A stretch of 64,000 bases of DNA from NCBI RefSeq assembly GCF_032118995.1, contig NC_092665.1, forward strand, positions 7,807,501 to 7,871,500, read 5' to 3'. Under the pieces are notes generated by a model, which was given only the letters and a program-made list of their open reading frames with translations, ran no database searches and was not told where the DNA came from. Position numbers and translations under genes: made by a program. Below, piece by piece: positions 44,494 to 57,200 of this stretch. This DNA comes from Asterias amurensis (taxonomy: Eukaryota; Echinodermata; Asteroidea; Forcipulatida; Asteriidae). Every line of letters begins with the position of its first letter. The stretch's first letter is position 1.

Positions 44494-44875
44494 CAAAGGC
44501 AGTGGACACTATTGGTAATTGTAAAAGACTAGCCTTCACAGTTGATGTATCTCAACATGTGCATAAAATAACAAACCTGTGAAAATTTGAGCTCAATCGG
44601 TCATCAAAGTTGCGAGATAAAAATGAAAAAAGAAAAGAACTTTGTCACACAAAGTTGTGTGCGTTTAGAAGGTTGATTACAAGACCTCAAGTTCTAAACT
44701 TGAGGTCTCAAAATCAAATTCGTGGAAAATTACTTCTTTCTCCAAAACTATGGCACTTCAGAGGGAGCTGTTTCTCACAATGTTTTATACCACCAACCTC
44801 TCCCCATTACTTGTCGTCATGAAAGGTTTTATGCTAATAATTATTTTGAGTAATTTTAGTGTCCACTGCCTTTAA
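44494..44875. mobile_element. TTAA-flanked MITE, family A copy 7
   Basis: CAAAGGCAGTGGACACTATTGG at the left and TTTAGTGTCCACTGCCTTTAA at the right. It lies about 120 bp upstream of the JmjC start codon, within the promoter or 5'UTR region of that gene. Confidence 0.87.
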
Positions 44876-45186
44876 ACTTCAAACAAACATCCATGCCTAC
44901 AGCTAGATCTTAAATGAAGACACTAATTTCAACATAATGACATCAATTAGGGGTTTACAAATTGCATTAAAGTTTAATATGAGAACAAATCATAACTCAT
45001 GAAATTATACTTTACAATCTATTTTTACAATCAATAAACATAAAAGATCTCTCTTGTAAGAAAGTACCAATTGATGATTCATGGTGTTCTCAAAACATCT
45101 TCTAAAAGCTCTGCGTGAATCACCATCATTACCAAACTAATCCAAGATGTTAGTGTGCTGACTCTTACGAGTTTAGGTGTAATCAA

Positions 45187-45290
45187 TTAAAGACACTGGA
45201 CACATTGTCCTTTTGTCAAAGACAAGTCTTCTCACTTAGTGAGATATTCACAAATAATAACAAACCTGCGAAAATTTGAACTCAGATACA
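45187..45290. mobile_element. Family A MITE copy 8, left fragment
   Basis: TTAAAGACACTGGACACATTGTCC then the usual AAGTCTTCTCACTTAGTG and CAAACCTGCGAAAATTTGA; the rest is missing. Confidence 0.75.
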
Positions 45291-45574
45291 ACAAATATCT
45301 TGTTCAATTGTTACAAATTTCAAATCTTAACTTTTTTAAACAAAATTATTTTATTTTTTGGAGTGGTCATTTTAACAGTAACTTGATTTTTAAATTATGG
45401 TTTAGGCCCTCTGTTGTTTTTTATCCTTTCTACAACTATTGCAGATGAGAGCCTCTCTTGAAAGCTTAAACCAAAGCCTTTGTGAAAGACTCTTAAAAAT
45501 TGAAATGTCTGGCCACAAATAAGCAATTTTGTGCTGTCACTTTTGTGAAACGACTTTATCGTTCAAACTCACGA

Positions 45575-46335
45575 TGTGACTCTGTCAGGGGGCAACTTAC
45601 TGGGGGCAACTTTGAGAGGGGGCAACTTTTCCAAGTGAGGGGAGACTTTGCGAGGTGGGAGACTTTGCTAGGGGGCGACTTTGCTAGGGGTGAGTTGACT
45701 GGCATCCATTGGCGCACATGCACCTACCTGGGGCACAGACACAGGTGTCCCCCACTACCCCCTTAGTTTCCCCACTTTGCCGAGTTGCCCATCTACCTCA
45801 TTTGTAGCCCAGGTTGGAATTCTTCCCTACCAGGGCTATAAGATGACTTTGCTAGGGGTGAGTTGACTACCATTATGCACCTACCTTTGTTATGGGCATG
45901 GTATCCCCTCCCCCTAGGCTGTACCCCTTAGTTTTGCCACTTTGCGGAGTCGCCCATCTACCTCTTTCGAGCTACTCTTCACCCAGCAGCACAGCTGGGG
46001 GCGAGTTGACTGGCATCCGTTGACGCTTATGCACCTTCCCGGGGCACGAACACGGGTGTCCCCTCCCATTAGGCAAGGTGTCACCTCCCCCCTACCCCCA
46101 CCCCCTCCTTTCAAGTTTCGCCACTTTTGCTGAGTTGCCCGTTTAGAGATGTTACTCTCCACCCAGAGGCACAGATGTCAATAAGATGACTTTGGGTCTT
46201 TGCAGTTGGGGCGAGTTGACTGCCATCCGTTGGGGCACATGCACCTACCTACCTGGCGCACAGACACGGGTGTCCCCTACCCCCTAGTTTCACCACTTTG
46301 CCCATATCTACCTCTTTCGAAGCTACCCGGCAGCA
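45575..46335. repeat. Diverged tandem repeat, four units with GAGTTGACTGGCATCC
   Basis: Units begin near 45690, 45855, 45999 and 46207 (spacing about 165, 144 and 208). Each carries GAGTTGACTGGCATCCGTTGG-like text, ATGCACCTACC, GGTGTCCCC, and TTGCCCATCTACCTC. A shorter GGGGGCAACTTT repeat precedes it (45588-45680). The units are too diverged to be recent. No coding potential is convincing. Confidence 0.75.
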
Positions 46336-46595
46336 TAGATGTCAATAAGATTACAAACCGTTATAGTCTATATTGGACCGGACGCCTAATGACTGGTCTG
46401 AATTTAAGTCCCAGAGGATCTCGATATATGGGCTGCTGCGGTCTCCTCCTACAACTTTCTAAAAGGTAAATAATAATGATAGGCCTACGTACTATTTTGC
46501 ACGCAGTCATTTTGGCACCTCAGTCCTCAGGCTCTTTTTTTAAATTATCACAAATAAAGAAATAATATGGAAATACATCCATCATGATCCAATGT

Positions 46596-46671
46596 AGTTG
46601 CGATAACGTAACCCGCCTGCCGACGGCGTAGCCGGAGCCGCCGTCGGCAGGAGGGTTACGTTATCGCAACT
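46596..46671. repeat. Long perfect-looking hairpin with GC-rich core
   Basis: AGTTGCGATAACGTAACCC pairs with GGGTTACGTTATCGCAACT, and inside it CTGCCGACGGC pairs with GCCGTCGGCAG around a 12-base loop. The whole 76 bases form one stem with a small mismatch (GC against GA). It is probably a very short MITE. Confidence 0.85.
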
Positions 46672-46697
46672 AGCCAATGCCAATCAATGGGAATGTA

Positions 46698-46855
46698 ATA
46701 GACCTTTTCGCAAATACCATTGCGCAAGTGCAAACTGTCGAATGAGGTGCATGCTGGTCTAGCTAGTACCCAAATTTGATAGTTAGCTAGACCAGCATGC
46801 ACTTCATTCCACGTCTGTTGTGCGCATACCGAGTAGTTGCGATAATAAGGTCTAT
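46698..46855. mobile_element. Short MITE with AATAGACCTT ends and inner palindrome
   Basis: The outer ends ATAGACCTT and AAGGTCTAT face each other. The inner pair GTGCATGCTGGTCTAGCTA and TAGCTAGACCAGCATGCAC is perfect. The right part shares GTAGTTGCGATAA with the neighbouring hairpin at 46596, so the two are related. Confidence 0.75.
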
Positions 46856-47215
46856 GATTGCAAATGAATATTTGTATCCCACCCGCTTAGCCAACTTGGT
46901 ACTGTTATGTGTTAGTGTTGTTGTTATTCTTCCTCTATGTTATTATTAATAATATTATCTCGGAAATCCATTATCTCACCTGTAATCTGTATCTCACTCA
47001 CCTTGGAGGATAAAGAACATCGACAGAACTAAGAATTCCTCTTGACTAGGCTTGTGTTTTGTTGTTGTGAAAAGTTGAAACGTCTGAGTTGGGATTGCGC
47101 CCTCAACTCAGCCTGCGCCTAAGCCGAACGAAAAGCAGGAGCCGTGTATTCGAAAAGGGATACGAGTATCCCTAAATGGGCAACCTGAAAGCGTATAGCT
47201 GCTGAAGGTTGTGTA

Positions 47216-47413
47216 GCCTTTAGTCAAGGCGCACGCGGTACTCTACACCGGATGACACGCACAACCCTAAAATGTCAAGTATGCACAAAAAAGGCTATAC
47301 GCCATTCGCGCTGATAGTCTTTTTTTCGTGCGTTACATAGTCTTTTTTTCGTGCGTTACATTTTTGGGGTTGTGCGTGCCATCCGGTCTGCCGCGTGCGC
47401 CTTGACTAAAGGC
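47216..47413. mobile_element. Palindromic MITE with GCCTTTAGTCAAGGCGCACG ends
   Basis: GCCTTTAGTCAAGGCGCACGCGG at the left is mirrored by CCGCGTGCGCCTTGACTAAAGGC at the right. CACGCACAACCC and GGGTTGTGCGTG are a second mirrored pair. Inside, TAGTCTTTTTTTCGTGCG is present twice in tandem. It lies in the presumed 5' region of UBE2J2. Confidence 0.82.
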
Positions 47414-47994
47414 TAAAAGTTGTGTCGTCGCGTCGTACTCTGACCCCGAGACTAGTAAGGGGAAATTGTGTTGTAAACGCAATCTGCAGTCTGCGGCGAT
47501 TGCTCATTAGTTCATATCATTGATTTCCTAGAAATGAAAATGATGCAATTAGTGTTTCACTTCTTCAGTGTTTTCTTTTAATCAAGGTTTGTATGAATGA
47601 TTGTGCATCAAAGCAGATGGACAACAAACCGGGCAAACCAGTCTTCGATACCGTCCGTGTAGGAACAATAACAATTCTTTCGACTTTTTGATCGTCTCTG
47701 CAGCGTCCCCCACCCATCACCTCTCTCTGTTTATTCATCAGCAGAACAGACACCAATTGTCGTCGCCTTTTACATTGGTAATTGACCAAATCCAGCAGAA
47801 ATTTGTATTTGTTTACTTTCAAGTTTCATGACTTAAACTTGTTTTTGTAAATTTGTTGTTTTTGTCCGCCCCCGCCCCACCTCATCAGTTGCTTGTAAAC
47901 CTGCATCCTTCCATCCTCCTCTCTGGTCTGATCTATGTCTGTCAGTGTCAGGAATATTGGGTATTTTAAGCATACATGCAATTGTCATTTCTCA

Positions 47995-48125
47995 CGTCAG
48001 GTACATATATACAATGGGCAGTCCAGTAGACGTCATACGTGAGAATGAAATAAGCCCACGTTATTGACGTTCACGTTGATGTTTTTGCTCGCCTAATGTG
48101 CAGCTAAACCTCGCTAATATCTCAA
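47995..48125. repeat. Dispersed repeat, family J copy 2
   Basis: CGTCATACGTGAGAATGAAATAAGCCC, then GTTCACGTTGATG, then GTGCAGCTAAACCTCGC match the order of words at 27570-27690. It lies upstream of UBE2J2. Confidence 0.55.
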
Positions 48126-48262
48126 ACAAATGATTTGTGTTCAAGTGATACTTCAATTTTCTCTAGAATATTCAAGATGACATGTAGTATCTATGTTTAT
48201 TGATTAAAACTTGTTAGTATTGCCTTTATAGATTGTTGTGACTCGCACAACCAACATTGACA

Positions 48263-51200
48263 ATGAGTAAACGAGTCAGCACAACAGCTACTGCCAGATT
48301 GAAGCAAGATTACATGAGAATAAAGAAAGATCCGGTGCCTTATGTTACAGCTTCGCCACTCTCATCAAATATACTTGAATGGTAAGCAAAGTCATGCCAC
48401 AAATTGATACATGGAGTTTAAAGGCAGTGGACACTATTGGTAATTGTCAAAGACTAGCCGTCACAGTTGGTGTATCTCAACATATGCATAAAATAACAAA
48501 CCTGTGAAAATATGAGCTCAATTGGTCATCAAACTTGTGAGATAATAATGAAAGAAAAAAACACCCTTGTATTATAACACAAAGATGTGTGCGTTTAGAT
48601 GGTTGATTTCAAGACCTCAAGTTCTAAATCTGAGGTCTCGAAATCAAAGTTGTAGAAAATTACTTCTTTCTTGAAAACTATGGCACTTCAGAGGGAGCCG
48701 TTTCTCACAATGTTTTATACTACCAAACTCTCCCTATTACCCGTTACCAAGCAAGGTTTGTTTTTTTATGCTAATAATTATTTTGAGTAATTACCAATGG
48801 TGTCCACTGCCTTTAATCTCTATCAGCACTCCTCCATGAGTTCAAATCATATAAAAATTACATAAAAGACAACTTTTAACATTTGGCTTGCAGGTAGACT
48901 AAACCATAATACAGTGACAGATTCTCAACTAATATCTTCTTAGCAGAATAAGTTTCTAGAAACACTTTTGTTATGAAATGCCATTGTAACTTATCACTAC
49001 CACATCCCATATCCAACCAGGCCTGGAGTCTAGTTGAATGTAGAATACCGATAGACTAAATGTTTCCGATATACACAAGCTTGCATGTTGACTAAATGTT
49101 TCTGATATCCACAAGCTTGCATGTAAAAACAAATTTATCTTTAAGCAAACTTGATTCATAATTTAGAATAGGTGATTAAACAGGATTTGATATGGGCTGT
49201 AGGTTCATATAAGACTATTGTTACTATGACTCCCGTCCTCTACTTACATCTCTCCACACTGGCTCTCCGTAAAAGAAAGAAGTCTCTTCAAAGTACTTTT
49301 GTTTGTTTTTAAAGCCTTCCATGACCAGACGCCATTTTATATATCAAGGATTGCTTTACATTTCATAACTCATTCCTAGGACCTGAAGCAAATCTGGCAA
49401 TCGCACATTCACTGTAACTGCATCCACAGAATGGAACAACATCCCTTCTTTCATTAAAGCCACTAAATCCACAGACCAATTAAAAAAACTTCTGAAAACA
49501 CATCTTTTCCCTGTTTAAGCTTCTCTCTTTTTCTCATTCTTTTCAAACATTGTGTTTGTAGCTCTTTCAGTAAGATTTTGTTGTTTATTGTGCATTTTCA
49601 GTTTTTGTAAGCGCTGTGTTATAGTTTTCTAAGGGGAGTGTTTCTAAATACCTGTTATTATTCTTATTCTTATTATGGATCATCCAATTAAAATCAAGGA
49701 CTTGAGTTTGCTTAAAGATGCTGAATGGCAGTCACTGAAGCATACTGAATGATGCATTGTACATAGCTGATAGTGCTTTATGAAGACATAGACAAATTCC
49801 CGGTATTGTGATTTGTTCATCTTAGTGTTAAATAATTGATGATGATATTCCAGGCATTATGTGGTAAGAGGACCAGAGGGAACACCTTATGAAGGAGGGC
49901 TTTATCATGGCAAACTAGTCTTCCCAAGAGAATTCCCATTTAAACCTCCAAGTATCTACATGATAACACCCAATGGAAGATTCAAGTGTAACACAAGGTT
50001 AGTAAATTATTCACCAAATTAACAATCCTGCAGTTTCACATATGCCAAGATTCCTCAATGTCTCCAATTGTCGGTTTTCCTGTCATTGTATTTAAATAGT
50101 TCATCAGTGCCACAGATTTTCACTGCAGAACTTAACCAAGGTTGAGAACATTATCTCTCCCAACAGTAGTGACTCCCATTCTATTGTAATTAAGCACAGC
50201 TGGTGCTGCTACAGTTTACCGATCTCTTTGGAGCACTTTGTGCAATGGCTCTACTATCTATATAGCATGTGTATGGAATGTGTGTTCATCAAAATGACAC
50301 TGTGGTATATTAGGGTATGGGTTGGCGTTAGAAACATGCTGATAGATCACGCACAAGAACTATTGCTTATTGTTATTGATTTAATACATCATCAGGGAAC
50401 ACTGGATTGGGTGTGGTTTCAATCTGACAGATTCAATCTGAGAAGAAAACCTGTACATGTTGATAATTTATAGCCTAAGCTCCGCCCTCTTGCCTATTTA
50501 CCAATCACAACCAATTGCACAACCAAAAGTCTGCCACTATAAAGTCTGACATGCGTGCGCATATGCTTGGTGTGCTGTTAATTGACTGAGCTGAAGGTGT
50601 GGTCCATAAACAGCAGCCAGCCACCAGTCAAGGTCATTACCTCACAGTGATGTACCAGATTATCACACTATTATTCCCATTACCGTAACTTTTGGCTTAT
50701 CCAATGTGTAAACCGCAATGCCCCCCAAAATAAAAAATAAGATCTAGGTGTCGGCATATAAACTGTCCGGCATATAAACCGCAGTCACAAGCGCACCAAG
50801 AGAGAGGCTGTGCGTATTTGCAGTCCTTTGTGGCGATGTGCAGTGACTGGCAGTGTCGTCACATCAGTCATTGTACTTTGCCACAAAGTGTGAATTTAGT
50901 GCAATCAAGTATGTATTAAAGTTAACACTATAGATTGCTGTAATTGTCCACTTCTTTTTTATTGGTATCACAGTCTTTTAGTATAAAGTCTCTGCTGGGC
51001 GGTTTATATTCAAACCAAACCAGTTTTTCGCTCAATGACGCTACCGCTACAATCAGCATCAAATATACACTCAAAAATCTGCCTACCAATATCACTTCAT
51101 GCAACTTTATTGAATTTGTTTATCTTGATACAGGTTATGTTTGTCAATAAGTGACTTTCATCCAGATACATGGAACCCAGCATGGTCTGTGTCTACTATT

Positions 51201-54200
51201 CTTACTGGACTCCTAAGCTTCATGGTAGAAAAGAATCCTACATTGGGTAGCATAGAAACATCAGATTACACAGTAAGTCACAAGGATTTATCCCTCACAT
51301 TGGGCAGTATAATGAATGATTTTTTAGAAACTTTAAGAATATCGCCAATATCGATGTTGGTTTTGAAATTATCGAAATATCGTTACAGAATGATTTTTGT
51401 TTTTCAAAGAAGGTATCTTCTAGAAGACGTTATTTTCAAAACACCTTCGCGTCTTTTCCCATGGATTTCTCACAATCTCACAGCAGTCAGTTTAGTTTGG
51501 GTTGATGCAGTTAATCTTTGAGGTTTTTTTTTTTTTACTTCAAATTAAGTTTTCGCTCAACGCATATACTTTGTTTACATCCTCATGTCTAGTCATAGTG
51601 GTCTCTCTTTTCAGCGCTTAAGCAGGACAATGTTCTTGAAGCTTTTATGTGCTGTGTGAATATTTATGACGTAGGCCTGATGTTTCTTCAGTGCTGCCAT
51701 CACAGAGCGGTATTCATCACCTTGATCCCATGGTTATTCTAGTACTTTATTAGTAGGAGATGAATGAACTGAGTGTTGCCGTGGCCGCGTGTGGGTGCGA
51801 AGCTGTAGGGGAAATTCCCTTGGCCAGAAATCACCATGCCATCAACTCACTCTGTGCTGTCAACTCACCATCAACACCTCCAATAATACATTTTAAAATC
51901 CACTAAAGAGTCTAGAACTGTAAAGTATTAGCCAAAAGAGAATTTGTATTAGTTTTAGGTTGAAAAATTCAGTTTTTTTATCGTGGAAAAATTATTTCCA
52001 AGCGGTAAAGCCGTCGACCGCCATCTTGCTTTTTTCACAGAGCTTGTGCATCAAGGACAATAAAGGGCGCTTTCCTGCATTTGGAAATGTCTTCTTCTTC
52101 TTCCGTGAAAGTACAGTCCACCATCTGGTGTATTACGTACTGTGGTTGTTGTGTGCATGCGAGGGTGTGGATATATACAGTGCAGGTGGGTGAACAGTGA
52201 ACGTGCGGCTAAAAAACAGCTCAGGCTGACCTAGCGGAGCTGGACTGACTGTACACCCTGCTTAAAACTAGCAAGAGTTGTACAGTTGATAAGGTCTACC
52301 GGGAGATTGTTCCATATCCTAATGCTATTGGGAAAAAATGACTGTGTGTAGACCCCTGTCCTGGTGAATGGTATCATGTATTTGTAAGAATGACCCCTCA
52401 GAGAAACGGTGCATGGAGCTAGAAATGTGTGTGGGACGTCAACCAGGTTGTTCACAATCTTATACATCATAACTGCCTTGGCCTGTGCACGCCGTTCTTG
52501 AAGTGTGGTCCACTGAAGTTGGTTGATCATGGCAGTTACACTACTTGTTGTTCGGTAGTCTCCAAGCACAAAGCGTGCATAGCGCCGCTGCACCATTTCT
52601 AACTTGTGGGTGTAGCTAGCTGTCTGGGGGTCCCATATGATGCTGGAGTACTCTACAATAGGGCGCACTAGGGTCTTGTAGCACAGCTCCTTTGTTTTCC
52701 TGGGACACTGGTGTATGTTGCGCTGCAGAAAAGCCCTTATGGAATTTGCTTTGTTGGTGATGCTGTTGATGTGATTATTCCAGCTTAGGGTTTTGTGAAT
52801 GTTCACCCCAAGATATTTTGCAGAGTCGACTTCTTCCAGAGTGTGGTTGTGAATTGTGTATGTTTGCTTGATGAACTTCCTGGTGACATGGATAACCTGG
52901 CACTTCTTTGGGTGGAACTCCATTTTCCAGTCACTCTCCCATTGCTGAAGGTGGTCTAGGTCCTGCTGCAATATAGATGCATCCTCCTCTGTCTTGATGT
53001 TACGATACAGGATACAGTCATCTGCAAATAATCTGGCTGTTGTGCCCTGTGAGACACAGTCAGGAAGGTCATTTATAAACAGCAGGAACAGCAATGGTCC
53101 AAGAACACTTCCTTGTGGCACTCCAGATAGGACTGGTGCAGGGATTGAAGTAGCTCTATCTAAGATGACTTGTTGAGTGCGGTTTTCTAGGAAATTGCTG
53201 ACCCACTGACTTATGTTGCCATCAATTCCATAGTAATTGAGCTTGTGTAGCAACCATTGATGCGGCACCTTGTTAAAGGCTTTTGAAAAATCTAATAGGA
53301 TGACATCTATTTGGCCTTTGGCATCAATGGAACTAGCAAGATCTTGGATGGTCAACAGTAGTTGTGTTTCACATGAGCGTCAGTTTCTAAATCCAAACTG
53401 AGCATTGGTGAGAATGTGGTTTCTGTCGCAGTGGTTCAGGATCTGGCTGCATAGCACATGCTCCAGCATCTTACAGGTTATGGAAGTCAGTGACACAGGT
53501 CTGTAGTTCTCTGGCTTATTTCTCTCTCCCTTTTTGAAGATGGGGGTGACGTTGGCTTCCTTCCATTCCTCCGGTAAGACACCTTGATTGATAGAAGCTT
53601 GGAAGAATAAAGCAAGCACTGGAGCAAGTTCCTTTGACAACTCCTTCAATACCCTGGATGGTATACCATCTGGACCAGCTGCTTTATGGATGTTAAGACC
53701 ATCAAGTAACTTTTTAACTCCTTCGGATGACACAGTAAAAGAACCCATGGAGGGAAATGGACTTGGGCCTTTGTTTTTAATGGTTGCCTTGTCTATGCCT
53801 TGTTGAAAACTGAGGAGAACTGTTCATTCAGTATATTTGCTTTTGTCAAACTGTCCGAGTACGTAACTCCATTTCTTGCCTTTAGTGGAGAGACACCAGA
53901 ATTGTCACATTTTTGGCTTTTGATGAAACCCCAGAATCGTTTTGGGTTAGTTGTCGACTCAGGGCTGATGATGTTGTTGAGGTACTCACTGTACGCATGT
54001 TTCAGCACATGAGCACAATGTTTCCATATACTGGACATCATTGTTGGTTGGTCGATGCTGCCTACAATGAGGGTCTTGTCTTTGGCCATGGTGAACTTCG
54101 CAAAGACACATTCAGCACTAGAATCAATTTTCACACGGTCGTAGATAAAGCCCTTTTTGATGGCAAGAAGAACTCCACCATAACCGTCACTGCGGTCCTT

Positions 54201-57200
54201 ACGAATGACGTCATATGCTGAAGGGAATATTTCTGTGTTGTGGATACTGCTGTTCAGCCAAGTTTCAGTACCAATGATGATGGTAAGATCAGCGGAATCA
54301 ATCAAATTGGCTATTTCTTCCTGCTTGTTCTTTGAACTTTGGAAGTTAACACTCTCATATTGTTACCAGCCTTATTGCTATGAGTGTGGGATTTATTTAC
54401 TGGTGATGAACACGACAATGGAGGTCCAGGACTTAAACTTTCGCTACAGACAGAAGTATCGGTGGTGGCTGAAACATTACTATCACTATCTAGATGGGAA
54501 AATGAGTTCTCAGTATCAACAACGAATGACTCGAACAGGCTAGTTGAAAAATTTGGCATGCCACAGTTCACACAGTGCCAGGAGACATTGTTGAGCGACA
54601 TGTAGACTAGAGTGGACATATGCATGCAGTCAGCATGGTACCATTGTTGGCAGTCGTCACAAGCAACCCCCCGTTGCTTCCATGTTACAGCACGGCTGCA
54701 AATTTGGCATGGGTATTTCGGGGTCCGTGGACCAGGATTCAGTTCGACATCAGAAGCGTTAACTAACAGTAGTAAACTGAGGTAAAAAATAGTGTGTTTT
54801 TTCTCATCACTAAGACGGGAGACAGAGCCGAGTTTCCTTGAAAGAGCCACGACGATGATCCCATCTTTAAGATTTTCATGAGGAGTGACTTTAGGGCGGG
54901 CTATACTGTAGTACACTATGGGGTGCTCTTGAATAAATTTATATTCAAGCTGAGATTTGTAAACAATGCTGACTAAGGTAAGGCAAAGAAATATGCACCT
55001 GGGGCCTTGGGCAGTGACATCATGGCCAACAAATATAAGAGGGCCCAAGACGTAATGATCAGTACCGCGTAGTTAATTATGTACTGTGCTTCGTGTAAAT
55101 TGATCGTTGACGGCTTGGTAAAAACTAAACCACACCCAGCCATCTGCATTGGTCGCGTTGATGGCAAGTTGACGAACACAAGCAAGTTGACTGCAAATAT
55201 TTGCGTATGATGATTGTGAACGCATTGGAGTAAAAATAGCGGCACCAGATTTGTAGAGATTGCAACTGACTCCAATCGATTGAGGTACAAATATGATTCA
55301 ATTACACCAGGGCCCAATTTCATAGAGCTGCTTAAGCACAAAGTTTCGCTTAAGCAGAAACATCCTTGCTTAGTAAAATCAGATTACCAGCCAAGACTCC
55401 ACTCAATTGTTATGCTAAGTAAACAACAGCTAAATACCAGTCACAAGCAATGTATATGGCATGAAATTTTTGCCAGTAACATGTGAAAAATAAGCGAGCT
55501 ATTTTCGTGCTTAAGCAATTTTTTCGCTTAAGCAGCTCTATTAAGCGAGCTATTTTCGTGCTTAAGCAATTTTGTTGCTTAAGCAGCTTTATGAAATTGG
55601 CCCCTGAGCCAGTGATGTAAACACTAAAATGTAACGTGTTCTGTTTCATTGAATATGGATGTTAATTCAGTGATTTTCATATCTAGGATTTGAGGCATTG
55701 CATGGTGAGGTATCAATGTATATTTGGTTTGCGGTAACACCATGTGTGTATCTACTTGCCTGGTAGAGTTTGTTCTTAGAGAACTGTCTTGCTTAGGTCT
55801 ACTACTGCGGAGTAGATGGTTCGGGTGTTCGGGAGACTTCTCAGTTCTGAAAAGAGCTGTCCTGCTTGTTAACTATTACCTGGACGGATGGTGTAGAAAT
55901 AGGCTGGGACTACTACTTTACCTTATAGGATCGTAATTAACTGTACTACCGCAGAGTCAGTTCTTGGGTTAGTCTCAACGTTTTGACTAGCTTGGTTTAG
56001 TCATCGTTGTTGGTTGATGGGTTCAAGAGTATCATAATAGAAATGGAACGGACTAACCATTACGATGAACTGTAAAACGGGTCGCCATGTTTGCACATAT
56101 CTCTATTATCGTGTACCAACTACACGTTCACATAATATGATGCAAAGTATAGGATGCGTACTTAGTGCATATTACAACAGAAGCAGCTCATAAAATATAG
56201 TTAATAATAATACAAATAATATCAAAGTCTTATATATATGTAGCGCACATATCTACCAAACAAGGTACTCAAGGCGCTGAGTATACAAACTTTCAGAAAG
56301 ATATGTTATTGCAGTGATAAATTCTGAGACCCAATCAGCACCTTCTGAGGGTTTACAAGATTCACAACTTAACAATCATTGTTTGTAGTTGTTTTGCATT
56401 AATAAACTGCTCACAAAAAGTAAGGAAACTTTTTTCAATCCAGTATATTTGTTATTATTTAATACTCTCTTTGTATATGGTATATATATCATTGCAAAGC
56501 TGAACTGTTCCTCTTTAAAATGATACCACAATTGCAATGATTACATGTTGCTGGACTTGACCACGTTAATGAGAATGAGACAAAGTCACAAATCAAATGT
56601 GCCAAAATTAGCAATTTTGTGTTACTGTATGAACAATCAAATTGACACTGTAACTCAAACAACATGACAACTCACTGATCTTAATCCACTTTATTGAGAC
56701 AAGAATTTTGGTATAGAGCAAGACACTACAACTTACTGATCTTAATACACTTTATTGATACAAAAAGTTCAGTAACGAGTTGGATGATCTGAAGGCGTTG
56801 ATGACAGCCTGGCACCTTCTTCTCATGCTGCACACAAGTATTGTGATGCGCTGATGATGAGGGATGGCGTTCCATTCTTCATTAAGGAACCTGGTTAGGT
56901 CAGTCACAGTTGATGTGTTGGTGTTTCTGGCACGGACAGCGAGTCCAAGCTGGTCCCACAGATGTTCCATGGGATTCAGGTCTGGACTGTTAGCGGTCCA
57001 ATCCATCCGGTTCACCCCAACATTTTTCAGGTAGTCAGTCACCAGTCGGGCTTGATGGGGGCGAGCGTTGTCATCTTGAAAGATGGCATTTGGTCCAAAG
57101 TCTGCAAGTATGGGACTGCATTCGGCTGTAGAATATCGTCTTGCAAATACCCATCAAACAGGTGTTTTGCATGAGATGAGGGTTAATTATTGTGTCCGAT

